A DNA stretch of 64,000 bases, from the NCBI RefSeq assembly GCF_022369475.1, contig NZ_CP059601.1, forward strand, positions 1-64,000, read 5' to 3'. The translations under genes and the position numbers were made by a program. The notes under the pieces are model-generated. The model was not told the origin of the DNA and did no database searches. It saw only the letters and a program-made list of their open reading frames with translations. Within the stretch, counting starts at the first letter, position 1, and each line of letters starts with the position of its first letter. The DNA comes from Campylobacter sp. RM12651 (lineage in GTDB: Bacteria; Campylobacterota; Campylobacteria; Campylobacterales; Campylobacteraceae). Positions 9,570 through 18,218 of the stretch are shown here, piece after piece.

Positions 9570-9946
9570 TTATTTTCCTTAAAATCTGTTTTTAAATTAT
9601 CAATAACTTTTAAAGATTCACTATCTATCTTTAAATTTTTGATTTCAATTAATTTTTGTAAGTTGTGGTTAATTTTGTTTGTTAAATGCGTATTATGTAA
9701 TTTTATTTCCATTAGTTTTTTTAATAATTCATTTTGAATTTTTTGATTATCGTATGTTGTGGCAAATGCTTCTAATCCTTTTGAATTAGTAGTAGCTCTA
9801 TAATAAGATTCAAAAGACGTTGTTATAGAAGTTTTTGACAAAGAATTATAATACAATTCTGGATATGGACTACAAGGCCCACAGACACCCCATAATTGTT
9901 GTGTAAAATAAAACATTAAAAAAATTAACAAAAATATCTTTTTCAT
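9566..9946 (-). CDS. Small exported coiled-coil protein, 126 aa
   Basis: It has a signal peptide (about 1-20), then CGPCSPYPELYY and a long helical C-terminal half ending LIEIKNLKIDSESLKVIDNL. That ending is the signature shared with the 104-, 113- and 118-residue proteins further down the operon. It is the first gene after the pilin-like gene and is separated from it by a strong hairpin (9958-9986). Its ribosome-binding site (GAGG) lies just after that hairpin, so translation may depend on whether transcripts pass it. Function unknown; probably periplasmic. Confidence 0.75.
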   Translation of the reverse strand: MKKIFLLIFLMFYFTQQLWGVCGPCSPYPELYYNSLSKTSITTSFESYYRATTNSKGLEAFATTYDNQKIQNELLKKLMEIKLHNTHLTNKINHNLQKLIEIKNLKIDSESLKVIDNLKTDFKENK

Positions 9947-9957
9947 GAAAAAACCTC

Positions 9958-9986
9958 AATATAGCAACTTTTAAAGTTGCTATATT
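9958..9986 (-). terminator. Hairpin after the pilin-like gene (attenuator or 3'-end stabiliser)
   Basis: Perfect 13-bp inverted repeat with a 3-nt loop (AATATAGCAACTT / AAGTTGCTATATT). It lies immediately downstream of the pilin-like gene's stop codon on the minus strand. In the transcript it is followed by GAGG and then a run of six U. It could act as a partial terminator or protect the 3' end of a short pilin mRNA, so that pilin is made in excess over the rest of the operon. Confidence 0.7.
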
Positions 9987-10409
9987 TTATATTCCTAAAG
10001 ACTGTTTCCACCATACATAAACTCTTCCTGGAATAGCATCACCCTCTCCTGTAAGCATATATGAAATAGCTACTGTTACTACTACTGAAAAGAAAAAGCC
10101 TATTAAAGCACCAGCAGTACCATAACCCATTTGCTTACCAAAGTTTTCTTCTTGTCCATTTGATTGTTTTTTTAGAAATTTCAAACCACCCAAAACGCCA
10201 ATTATAATTAATGCTAAAGGTAAAAGAGAGAAAAAAACTTGAGCAAAAGTCCCAATTGAATGCTGAGCTGTTGAAGCAGATTCATCAACAATAGATGTAA
10301 AATTTTTAAACTGCTCTCCTGTAACATTGCCACCTGCACCAGCACAAAAAGCTTGAGTTGTCATTAATATGGCTGATAGTTTATAAAAAGATGTGCTAAT
10401 CTTTTTCAT
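9987..10409 (-). CDS. Pilin-like VirB2-type protein, about 140 aa
   Basis: It has a signal peptide ending near AFCAG, a short hydrophilic stretch, then two hydrophobic helices (about 45-73 and 95-120) separated by a basic loop (KFLKKQSNGQEENFGKQ). This is the topology of VirB2/TrbC-type pilins and of the small TraQ/DotE-like membrane proteins. I chose the second ATG (10409) because the AAAGG ribosome-binding site touches the upstream ATG at 10415 but is well spaced from this one. A promoter-like sequence lies just upstream and a strong hairpin just downstream, which fits a highly expressed subunit. The ~30-residue C-terminal tail after the second helix is longer than in most VirB2 pilins. Confidence 0.6.
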   Translation of the reverse strand: MKKISTSFYKLSAILMTTQAFCAGAGGNVTGEQFKNFTSIVDESASTAQHSIGTFAQVFFSLLPLALIIIGVLGGLKFLKKQSNGQEENFGKQMGYGTAGALIGFFFSVVVTVAISYMLTGEGDAIPGRVYVWWKQSLGI

Positions 10410-10431
10410 ATTCATCCTTTCAAATTGTTAA

Positions 10432-10467
10432 TTAAAGTAAGAAAATGTTACTCTTACAAACTTAAAA
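10432..10467 (-). promoter_or_regulatory. Candidate promoter of the pilin-like gene
   Basis: On the minus strand it reads TTTAAGTTTG (10458-10467), 11 nt, T-rich TTTTCTTAC (10438-10446), then TTTAAT (10432-10437). This matches the known Campylobacter jejuni sigma-70 pattern (TTTAAGTNTT, T-rich -16 element, TATAAT) with few mismatches. It lies in the only sizeable gap (about 75 bp) in this part of the operon. Confidence 0.5.
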
Positions 10468-10490
10468 TTCACTTAAAGTTATATGTTTTA

Positions 10491-11231
10491 TTAGTTTTTA
10501 ACTGTGGCATATGTAGTCCAAAAATGATGTATGAAGTTTTCCTTAATACTTACACCTGAAATATTCATATAAGTGGCAAGTTCTGTAGTATTTTCCCAAG
10601 CTATATAAATAAGATAACCTAAAAGACAACCTATAAAAGTAGATATGCCTATACTCGCTATTGAAGCATCTGCTTTTACTTTTGCTGAGCGATAACTATA
10701 TAGACCTGCAAAAGCTACACAAGCTATCCAAAATATGTTATAAAATAAATATGCTATCATAAAAAATACATATGCTAAAGTATCAGAAGCTCCGTTTGCA
10801 CCTGCTGAATAAGGCTGTTGAGACCAAAACATTATAAGCATTTCTTTAATGCTTTTTATTTGAATAAAACCATCAGAGCCAACGGTAAAATGAAGTGCTT
10901 CTATAAAAAACATTGTTACTATACAAGCTAAAAAATGCCAAGCTATACTTCTAACCATAACCCCTACCATTGAGAAATCTTGGTTATGGTGAGTTCTTTC
11001 CTTATATATACCATGAAAAAATGACAGTATAAATGGAATTATAGTAGTACAAGCTGTAAAAGCTCCTAAAATTCCAGCCCACATCCATTCGTTAGATTCT
11101 TCTAAGCTATTTAAATTACCAAATGGATTGCCAGTTGTTCCGCCAATAACTGGCAATATACCACTTCCACCAGTACCCGCAGAAAACAATAATGCTTGTA
11201 AAAATAATAATAGTAGTAACTTACTTTTCAT
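10491..11231 (-). CDS. Polytopic membrane protein of the secretion locus, about 246 aa
   Basis: It has a signal peptide (MKSKLLLLLFLQALLFSAG), a glycine-rich exported stretch and four predicted membrane helices (roughly 48-75, 88-115, 150-180 and 190-215 in this numbering). An ATG at 11270 is available, but the one at 11231 begins a clean signal peptide and reduces the overlap with the VirB4-like gene to about 11 bp, so I prefer it. It lies between the VirB4-like ATPase and the pilin-like gene. Genes in this position often encode small channel or pilus-membrane proteins such as VirB3, TraL or DotP, but the four spans and the signal peptide do not match VirB3. Family unrecognised. Confidence 0.65.
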   Translation of the reverse strand: MKSKLLLLLFLQALLFSAGTGGSGILPVIGGTTGNPFGNLNSLEESNEWMWAGILGAFTACTTIIPFILSFFHGIYKERTHHNQDFSMVGVMVRSIAWHFLACIVTMFFIEALHFTVGSDGFIQIKSIKEMLIMFWSQQPYSAGANGASDTLAYVFFMIAYLFYNIFWIACVAFAGLYSYRSAKVKADASIASIGISTFIGCLLGYLIYIAWENTTELATYMNISGVSIKENFIHHFWTTYATVKN

Positions 11232-13704
11232 TTTTTGATTCGCTCTCTTCTTTTTTAGGTTTGTTTTCATTAGGGTCTGATGAAAACAGTGCCGCTTCTT
11301 CAGATGTATATTCTAATTTTAAATTAAAAACACCTTTAGAATACTGAATTATCATAATATACTGTTCGCACACTTCAACAGCTCTTATAAATTCATTTGT
11401 CGGGTTAAGTGTATTTTTTATTTTAAACAATAAATCCTGTTTCTTTGCAGGTGTTGTTAAAAAAATTCTTGTAGGCAAATTGTTCATAATTGCTGGTGGG
11501 ACATCCTCTAAATTTTGTAGGATAAACATTAAATGAACATTGTATTTTCGTGTTTCTAAAGCTAATTTTTCAAACATGGTGATAAAACTATCAAATCTAA
11601 AATAATTACTTGCTTCTTCAATAGCATAAATTAATTTAGGAGATGCTTTACCTTGTTTTTTAAATTCAATACTACGTTTTCTATCTTTAATAAATATCTT
11701 CCAAAAAATTGAAAAGAACAAAGGTACAAATAACCTATTCTCTTTTATAGTATTAAAATCAGCATAAATATAAGCGATTTCCCCCACTGAAAAATTATCA
11801 AATTTATTAAATACAGATTCCTTAAGGCCTGATAATTTACCTTCAAGAGAAAAATATGCTTCCCTTTCTGCGGTTTCAATTTGATTATTTTTAGCTAAAA
11901 TTGAAGCATGTTTTTGAAAGTCAAGTAATTTTGGCTTTTTTAAAAAATTAAACTCATCTTCTTTTATATCGGCTAAAAGTGTAGCTTCGGCATAGCCTAA
12001 AGATTCCTTTAACTTTATATAGGTTTCTTTATTGTAAAGTCTTAAATTACTAACACGATAGTTTTCTATTTCTAAATCACCAGCATAAATACGGAAAGCA
12101 ATATCCTTAAATGCTTTAGTTTCATTTGCAGTTAAGGGTTTAACACCTGTGGCTTCTAAATACATCGAAATTAAATCTACAGCAAAGCCTATATCTTCTT
12201 CATACGGTTTTTTAGTTTCAGGGTTAATGTCAAAATTAACTATATTGAAAGCAAAATTCTCAAAATCTTCAGAAATACGTCTAGCATTATTCTTAGGGTT
12301 GCTTTCTATAAGTTTGAATGTTTTAAAGTCTGAGCCACCGATATCTAAATTTCTTATTGCATACTGATGGCTATTTAGTCCTAGTTTCTCACAATAACCA
12401 GTTTTTATATCTAAATCTAACATTTGTGCTAACATCTTTTGTTTTGCAAAAGATTTTCCAGAGCCTGTTTCTGCTAAAATAACAGAATGTGGGGCATTGT
12501 TTTCATTAGCAAATGAAAAATTAATAAAAGCACCTTTTAAATCTACTCCGTAGATGTCTGCTTTTAAAGTTTGTTCTTTGTGTGTTAAAGCAATTCTGTA
12601 ATTTAAGAAATCCGATGTTATCGGCAATACAAAGTGTGTATCTACTTTTTGTAAGGGCATTACACAAATAGGGTTTAACCGAGAATGTTGAAAATTAGAG
12701 TATGAATATCCTAGTATTTCACCAATTTGAATAATATCACTACCATCAGAATCGATTAATAATGCAGTAGAACTTGTTAAAATAGGATTTGAAGGATTTC
12801 TATCAAAAATATCCTTAAAATTTTCAAACCCCGCTTTTTGTCCCCACATTTTTCTAGCATCGTGGAAAGTTTGTGCAAAACCATTTCTACGAGTTTTATA
12901 AAAATCAAAGTTACACCAAATCACTCCCTTAAAAGGGATTTTGAAAAGTTTAACATAGTCTATAGGTCTCATAGAGGTATCTTTGACGGCATATGCTCTA
13001 TATACCTGAGCTTTTTTTACATTGTCTGCAACTGAAATTTTTAATATAGAATTTATTACTGCTTCTTTAGGATTATTGTCTATTGCTTTTGCGTGGTCTA
13101 TATTAATTATTTTGTTTAATTTTCTATCAGCAATAAAATAATCATTATTCAAATTCACATCCACCAATGCGTCAGCAAGTGCTGTGCCTTTTAGTAATCG
13201 TATATTTAAAATATCAGCAATCAACTTTACAACTTCTCTGTAGTATGAAAATATATACATTTTTTGATACTTATCATTTTTAACTATAACTTGATATATC
13301 AAACCTTTTTTTTCATTAGTTGCAGAATCATAGATGCTTCGTATATTTTCATTATTGATATATTTTTCAACAGAACTTGTACCTGTAAGTTCTACCCCAA
13401 AAAGCTCTTTATTCATGGTATTTAGTATTATACTGTCTTCTTTTATTTCTAAAATTTTTACCCTATCTTTCAATTTGTGATTAAAAACTAAAAAAGAGAA
13501 AGAAACTACAAAGTACTTGTAAAACATTTTAGTAAAAGTTGGGAATTTTTTATACTTAAGCCAAATATAAAAAAATAATATATAGCATAATGAAAAAAAT
13601 ACCCATACAAATCTAGTATTATTAATCAACATTAAAAATAAAAATTGAATAATAACTAGATTTAAAAAAAATAAAAAAATAGTTACTTTTGTTTTATTAT
13701 CCAT
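11221..13704 (-). CDS. VirB4/TraC-type T4SS ATPase, 827 aa
   Basis: Energiser of the secretion channel. Two N-terminal hydrophobic segments (about 5-50) are followed by a VirB4-type N-domain. The P-loop (AETGSGKS, K417) and a Walker B segment (KLIYAIEEASNYF, about 691-703) are intact. Downstream come the conserved features FEKLALETRKYN, FILQNLED and ILNNLPTRIFL-like segments found in VirB4/TraC proteins. Length fits the family (about 800 residues). It overlaps the 293-residue gene upstream by 8 bp and the membrane-protein gene downstream by about 11 bp. The hydrophobic N-terminus suggests its own membrane anchoring, which in many systems is supplied by a VirB3 fusion or partner. Confidence 0.88.
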   Translation of the reverse strand: MDNKTKVTIFLFFLNLVIIQFLFLMLINNTRFVWVFFSLCYILFFYIWLKYKKFPTFTKMFYKYFVVSFSFLVFNHKLKDRVKILEIKEDSIILNTMNKELFGVELTGTSSVEKYINNENIRSIYDSATNEKKGLIYQVIVKNDKYQKMYIFSYYREVVKLIADILNIRLLKGTALADALVDVNLNNDYFIADRKLNKIINIDHAKAIDNNPKEAVINSILKISVADNVKKAQVYRAYAVKDTSMRPIDYVKLFKIPFKGVIWCNFDFYKTRRNGFAQTFHDARKMWGQKAGFENFKDIFDRNPSNPILTSSTALLIDSDGSDIIQIGEILGYSYSNFQHSRLNPICVMPLQKVDTHFVLPITSDFLNYRIALTHKEQTLKADIYGVDLKGAFINFSFANENNAPHSVILAETGSGKSFAKQKMLAQMLDLDIKTGYCEKLGLNSHQYAIRNLDIGGSDFKTFKLIESNPKNNARRISEDFENFAFNIVNFDINPETKKPYEEDIGFAVDLISMYLEATGVKPLTANETKAFKDIAFRIYAGDLEIENYRVSNLRLYNKETYIKLKESLGYAEATLLADIKEDEFNFLKKPKLLDFQKHASILAKNNQIETAEREAYFSLEGKLSGLKESVFNKFDNFSVGEIAYIYADFNTIKENRLFVPLFFSIFWKIFIKDRKRSIEFKKQGKASPKLIYAIEEASNYFRFDSFITMFEKLALETRKYNVHLMFILQNLEDVPPAIMNNLPTRIFLTTPAKKQDLLFKIKNTLNPTNEFIRAVEVCEQYIMIIQYSKGVFNLKLEYTSEEAALFSSDPNENKPKKEESESKNEK

Positions 13705-14578
13705 CTGTTCTTCCTCTTAGAAATAATCTTTTTGTTAAAACAAGAAGATTCTCAGAACCTCTTGATTTTAATGGTGTTGTAGTTAGAATATTCTCTATAC
13801 CGTCTTTTTTTTCTAACAATGAATAATAATAATTATTTTGTATACAAAAAAAGTCATCAAAATCTAATTTGTTTTCAGCAACTAATATACAGTTCAGACT
13901 AGCATATTTATTTTTTTCTATTTTCGGAAAATATTTAGTAATTCTATTATCATAAAAATCAACTGTCTGCCATAAAGTTGCATTTCTTATACTCACTTTG
14001 TGTTTATCAGTATAAAATTTAGGCGGGATTATTTTATATGCGTAATAAACATATTTTTTTAGCAAACTTCTTTTTTGTCTAAAGATTTGGGTACTTAAAA
14101 AAATATTATTCATATAGTTTGTAGAAGTAAAAACACTTCTTTTTACTAGATTAAGAATTTCTAACCCTGATAATATTTTAGATTTTTTATTATCATGTAA
14201 AGTTTTGATAATCTCTTGATTTGGTGATAATATGTATATTGTTTTATTTCCCTTTGAGTTAAAATTTTCAATATAGAAAAAAAAGCCTAAATTACTATTA
14301 AACTTTTCTTTAAAACTAACTATATCTTTATTTTCAAGAGTATTTTTTAATACTAAGCCATAAAGGGAAGGATAACAAGTATTGAACTTTACACTATTTT
14401 TATTAAAACTATCAAAATCTAGCATATAAGGACTTTTAAACTTATAAAAAATTAAAGAAAACTTATTTATAACATAATCTAAAAGGTCTCTTTCATTTTC
14501 AACGCCTAACATATGATTGTTTTTGGCACTTTTTATTATAATAAAAATTAAGAAAATATTAAGGCAAAGATAAAACAT
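13697..14578 (-). CDS. Membrane-anchored protein resembling a VirB4 N-terminal domain, 293 aa
   Basis: It has one N-terminal hydrophobic segment (about 2-16), then a soluble region without any P-loop. Blocks around 118-200 (ILSPNQEIIKTL, KILSGLEILNLV, KKYVYYAYKI) line up by eye in order and spacing with the N-terminal domain of the adjacent VirB4-like ATPase (YYREVVKLI, RLLKGTALADALV, KKAQVYRAYAV). It may be a duplicated, ATPase-less VirB4 N-domain acting as a partner. This is inference from a weak resemblance; otherwise it is a hypothetical inner-membrane protein. It abuts the transglycosylase gene (next base) and overlaps the ATPase start. Confidence 0.55.
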   Translation of the reverse strand: MFYLCLNIFLIFIIIKSAKNNHMLGVENERDLLDYVINKFSLIFYKFKSPYMLDFDSFNKNSVKFNTCYPSLYGLVLKNTLENKDIVSFKEKFNSNLGFFFYIENFNSKGNKTIYILSPNQEIIKTLHDNKKSKILSGLEILNLVKRSVFTSTNYMNNIFLSTQIFRQKRSLLKKYVYYAYKIIPPKFYTDKHKVSIRNATLWQTVDFYDNRITKYFPKIEKNKYASLNCILVAENKLDFDDFFCIQNNYYYSLLEKKDGIENILTTTPLKSRGSENLLVLTKRLFLRGRTDG

Positions 14579-15160
14579 TTAAACTCCGAAATCTTTTATA
14601 AAACTCTTTTTAAACCTTGCAAAATAAATATTTTTCTTACGTGGTTTTAGACCGTAATTGTAGCATTCTATAGCGTTTTCAATATCTTTTTTTGCAACGA
14701 TACAAGATTTAAGAATTTGAGTTGCTTTTCTCAAATTCCCCTCCAAACTAACAACTTGCTCAACTTCAGAAATAGAAAAATTATATGAATTAATTTGAGC
14801 TAGTCCAACATCAAAAGAAAAGTTATTCTCTTTTAATATTTGTGTTAGGATAACTAAATCATCTTTATTATAAGCAAGTATATTGACTATTTTTTTATTA
14901 GAGTTTAAAGCATAATCATAAAAAGATACTTTAAATTTATTCTTGCGGTTTAAAGTAATGATTTTGTTTACTTCATCTTTTTCCAATAACATTGAAATTA
15001 TTTTTGGATTAAAATTACTCTCTATTTTTACAATTGTATATAAAATCTTAGGATTAATATTTTCTTCAAATGCAACCTTCTTTATTGCTTCTGCTATTTC
15101 CAAATCAGTGAATGCAAACATTTTTATGTATATAAGAAAAATAAATCCTATTTTTATCAT
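14579..15160 (-). CDS. VirB1-like lytic transglycosylase, 193 aa
   Basis: Periplasmic peptidoglycan lyase that opens the wall for the secretion channel. It has a short signal peptide (about 1-17). The SLT-type core begins ILYTIVKIESNFNP with E47 as the predicted catalytic glutamate, followed by the GLAQIN motif (about 121-126) and AIECYNYG near the end. An insertion of roughly 50 residues between the catalytic motif and GLAQIN is longer than usual. It sits between the VirB8-like and VirB4-like genes, the normal company of VirB1 proteins. Confidence 0.82.
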   Translation of the reverse strand: MIKIGFIFLIYIKMFAFTDLEIAEAIKKVAFEENINPKILYTIVKIESNFNPKIISMLLEKDEVNKIITLNRKNKFKVSFYDYALNSNKKIVNILAYNKDDLVILTQILKENNFSFDVGLAQINSYNFSISEVEQVVSLEGNLRKATQILKSCIVAKKDIENAIECYNYGLKPRKKNIYFARFKKSFIKDFGV

Positions 15161-15182
15161 TATTTATTACCCTATTTGTTTT

Positions 15183-16073
15183 TTATGTTGTAGGTTTTTT
15201 TGGAATTTCTACGGCAAAACGTCTAATTAATAAACCATATGGGTTGTTTTCAGAACTATCTTCTAAGCTTAAAATACCTTCTGCCTGGATTTTAATTTTA
15301 CTTTTTCCAAAAACATTTTTATTTTGAGCGGAAAGCCTGTTATATGTAGATAATTCCACTTCTACTTCTATTGAAAAATGGTTATTTTTAAAACTAAATG
15401 AAGAAGTTCTATATTTTACAATATTCATAAATTCAGGTAAAGTATCGGCGGCCAATGCTTGCTGTAAAGCAAACAGGTACGTTCTTAAATTATCTACTGC
15501 TTTAGATTCTTTTGGATTTTCATCTAAAACATATTGTAATAGACTGCTTAATTTATAACTATTTTTCATAATCACTGCAACATCTGAGAAATCAGTAGTT
15601 TTAAAATTATCCGTCAATTCTGCTCTTGTAACAATTAAACCATCAATTAAAGTTCTTGCTAACCAACGCTCTATATAGTCTGAGCTTAGTTCAGTTTTTT
15701 GAACTTTTACACTACGCCCATCAACGGTTGTTAAAACTACATACAAATTTGCCTTTTCCATCATCTCTTGCATGCGATTGACCTTGTCTGTAACTGATTT
15801 TTGTGTATAAAGAGAATAAAAAATAGTAACTAATGTAATTGTAAAAATAAAAATCCAATTCTTAGCAAAAAATCTTTCAGCTTTAAAAGCATAACCTTCA
15901 TCTAAAGTTATGTCTTTTTGTTTCTTTGGCTTTTGTGATTTTATATTTTCTTTATTTTCTGAATTAGATTTTGTATCCTCTATTGTAGTATCTAATTTTT
16001 CACTTTTTAATTCAGCTTCGTTAGAGTTAATGTTTTTTTCTGCATTATTTTTCTTTATTATTTTATTGAACAT
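15183..16073 (-). CDS. VirB8-like bitopic T4SS protein, 296 aa
   Basis: It has a cytoplasmic, highly charged N-terminus of about 75 residues rich in K, E and N. One membrane span (about 73-92) is followed by a periplasmic domain of ~200 residues, with LTTVDGRSVKV, WLARTLIDGLI and RYRTSSFSF-like segments and a final strand region ending in RRFAVEIPKKP. Topology and size fit VirB8/TraE/DotI-type assembly proteins that nucleate the inner-membrane complex. The extended charged N-terminus is longer than in VirB8 (about 40 residues). Family assignment is by topology and neighbours. Confidence 0.55.
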   Translation of the reverse strand: MFNKIIKKNNAEKNINSNEAELKSEKLDTTIEDTKSNSENKENIKSQKPKKQKDITLDEGYAFKAERFFAKNWIFIFTITLVTIFYSLYTQKSVTDKVNRMQEMMEKANLYVVLTTVDGRSVKVQKTELSSDYIERWLARTLIDGLIVTRAELTDNFKTTDFSDVAVIMKNSYKLSSLLQYVLDENPKESKAVDNLRTYLFALQQALAADTLPEFMNIVKYRTSSFSFKNNHFSIEVEVELSTYNRLSAQNKNVFGKSKIKIQAEGILSLEDSSENNPYGLLIRRFAVEIPKKPTT

Positions 16074-16085
16074 ACTAACCCCTTT

Positions 16086-16703
16086 TTAGTTACAAACCTT
16101 AAAGCTTTCACAAAATTCTTTTCTTTCTTCTTTAGTGAAGAAAATAACTTCAAAATTGTTTTTAGTCTCAACGAAACTTACGTTCGCACTCTGTAATATT
16201 TCTTTTGTCTTAGAATTTTTTTTAAGTGTAAGTTTGTTTGTTGAAGTTTTTTCACTTGGCTTAGATAAAATACCTTTATTGTTATACAAATCCTTTTCTT
16301 GTAAGACAATGCTATTTAAAATATTAGTATTAGTATTTGTTTCAGAAGGTTGCTCTAATTCAGGAACTGAACCAAATTCATTAAAAATAGCTTCTATATC
16401 TAACTCTTTTTCTATTTTTGAAGGTAATACTATTATTTCAAATTTATTACCATTAATTTTTTGATAAATTTGGGGTGCAGTTAAATTTTTATTTGCTATT
16501 AAATATTTTCCAATCTCATAACTTTTAATTCTAGCCTTATAACGCTCTATAATTTTTTTTGCACTCTCTAATGCTATTTCTTGTCCTTTTAAAAGCCCTT
16601 GTTGAAATCCATTTTCATAACCCTCATTATAGTAATAATCCTGAATTTGATTTGCGTGTAAGCATAAAGCGGATAAAATACTCATAAATATTATTTTATT
16701 CAT
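16086..16703 (-). CDS. Exported protein of the envelope complex, 205 aa
   Basis: It has a signal peptide (about 1-17), then a helical region (QDYYYNEGYENGFQQGLLKG...) followed by a KIIERYKARI helix, a short alpha/beta stretch (KFEIIVLPSKIEKEL) and a flexible asparagine- and threonine-rich C-terminal half. Its start overlaps the end of the VirB10-like gene by 4 bp. No family recognised. Probably a periplasmic accessory of the core complex. Confidence 0.65.
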   Translation of the reverse strand: MNKIIFMSILSALCLHANQIQDYYYNEGYENGFQQGLLKGQEIALESAKKIIERYKARIKSYEIGKYLIANKNLTAPQIYQKINGNKFEIIVLPSKIEKELDIEAIFNEFGSVPELEQPSETNTNTNILNSIVLQEKDLYNNKGILSKPSEKTSTNKLTLKKNSKTKEILQSANVSFVETKNNFEVIFFTKEERKEFCESFKVCN

Positions 16704-17887
16704 CTAATTTCCTTTTGTAAAAAATCACCTTGTTTTATTAATGTTTCTTGTATTTGTTCTTCTTTTTTTAAATCCAATAAATTTTGATTTTTAGTATTTA
16801 TTGAACCATCAGTTGTTGGTTTATTATCAAATTCGTTATCTAAAGTAGTATCACTTTCCATAGGCGTTGTTTTTACCCAAATGTCAATATAAAACTGAGT
16901 ATCTTTTACAACTTTATAAGCAAACGGAAGTTCTTCTTTGAGAGCTTGCGTTATTTCTTTAGCAACAGTAGTTACTACGTCAACCCCGCCTTTAATAATG
17001 TATTCAGTTAAATTAGGTTTTTCGTAATTTGTTATTGTAGGCTCTTGACTTATAGCACCACTAGAACTAACAGTTGTTGCTCCGCCAGTTTCTTTTTTTC
17101 TGCTTTGTTCTAATTGTTTCATATAATCATTAGCACCTGCTTTAACAACATCAGCAGTATTTGCCCCAGCTTGTAACCAAGCTTTTTCTATTTTATTTGA
17201 ATTCACATAAGTAGCTATATTATAACTATTTTTATCCTTGTTTAAAATTTTGCCTGAAACAATTGGATATTTAAAATCTCCTTTTTCAACAAAAAGACCA
17301 GTTATAAAAAGGGTATATAATTCATTGTTAGGGACATAATTTCCAAAGAACGTCATTGTTCCATAATTTGTATTGCATTTTAAGCTAGCACCCATAGGCT
17401 GAAATCCAACATTAACATCTGTCTCTGTAAAACAGTAACCTTTAATATTCGCAAGTTTTTCTTTTGGCTTAGAAGATTCTGTTTTAGGTGTTATTGCTTC
17501 AATATCTTTAATTTCAAGAGTTTTGTCACCCTTAATGCTATTAAATTTAGCATTATTAGCTCTTGAAACAATAAAGTTAAACATTACTTCTCTCTTATAA
17601 TCTGTTATTATAGCTTTGTTGTAGTCTACGTTATTAGAAATTTTATTTTGCTGAGATTGCAATTGTCTCATTTCATTAGAATTTTGTTTTTTATTATCTT
17701 CTTCATTAAATAAATTTAAAGGCTCTTGTTCAACATTAACAACATTTGTTTTACCAAAATTAGAAACATCTTGTCTTAAAAAATCTGCGTTATTAGGAAT
17801 GTTTTGATTTAACATTGGGGTTTGATTTGCTTGTAAAAAAGCAGAGCATAAAACAATAGGCAGAATTTTAGTATTTTTTCTTATCAT
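16700..17887 (-). CDS. VirB10/TraB-like exported core-complex protein, about 395 aa
   Basis: It has a signal peptide (MIRKNTKILPIVLCSAFLQA), a flexible N/Q-rich region, then a beta-rich domain (about 145-245: GYCFTETDVNVGFQPMG, SLKCNTNYGTMTFFGNYVP, KYPIVSGKILNKDKN). A helical antenna-like segment follows (AGANTADVVKAGANDYMKQL), and then a strand (QFYIDIWVKTTPM) resembling the last strand of VirB10/TraB barrels. VirB10 normally has an N-terminal inner-membrane anchor; here a cleavable signal peptide seems likelier, so the assignment is tentative. The ATG at 17887 is chosen over 17893 because the AGGAT ribosome-binding site touches the upstream ATG. It overlaps the lipoprotein gene by about 20 bp. 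Confidence 0.45.
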   Translation of the reverse strand: MIRKNTKILPIVLCSAFLQANQTPMLNQNIPNNADFLRQDVSNFGKTNVVNVEQEPLNLFNEEDNKKQNSNEMRQLQSQQNKISNNVDYNKAIITDYKREVMFNFIVSRANNAKFNSIKGDKTLEIKDIEAITPKTESSKPKEKLANIKGYCFTETDVNVGFQPMGASLKCNTNYGTMTFFGNYVPNNELYTLFITGLFVEKGDFKYPIVSGKILNKDKNSYNIATYVNSNKIEKAWLQAGANTADVVKAGANDYMKQLEQSRKKETGGATTVSSSGAISQEPTITNYEKPNLTEYIIKGGVDVVTTVAKEITQALKEELPFAYKVVKDTQFYIDIWVKTTPMESDTTLDNEFDNKPTTDGSINTKNQNLLDLKKEEQIQETLIKQGDFLQKEIR

Positions 17888-18218
17888 ATTCATATCCTAC
17901 CGCCCATAGTTTGTCTAAATATCTACTTTCTAAATATTCCGTGCTTGGTTTTACAATTTTTCTATTCAAGCATGTAGAATCTAAACATACTGTATCATAA
18001 TCATTATCTAATTCTTCAAAAGTTTCAAATTCTTTTATTACAAATTTTTCAAATTCCTTTTTTTTATCTAAATTTAAATAATAATATTTTGTTTTATTAC
18101 CATTGTGGACTACAACCTTTTCCAAAGTTTCAGTAGGTAAATCATTTGTTTGCTGAATTGAAGAACAAGCTGTAATTACTAATGGTGTTAAAACTAAAAA
18201 TAATTTTCTTATAATCAT
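17868..18218 (-). CDS. Lipoprotein of the T4SS core (VirB7/TraV-like position), 116 aa
   Basis: Lipoprotein signal peptide with lipobox VITAC (lipidated Cys about residue 18), followed by a ~98-residue periplasmic domain containing two further cysteines (DTVCLDSTCLNRK). Outer-membrane anchored small lipoproteins next to VirB9- and VirB10-like genes typically act as VirB7/TraV/DotD components. The sequence itself does not identify the family. Its ATG overlaps the stop codon of the 269-residue gene by one base. Confidence 0.7.
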   Translation of the reverse strand: MIIRKLFLVLTPLVITACSSIQQTNDLPTETLEKVVVHNGNKTKYYYLNLDKKKEFEKFVIKEFETFEELDNDYDTVCLDSTCLNRKIVKPSTEYLESRYLDKLWAVGYEYDKKKY

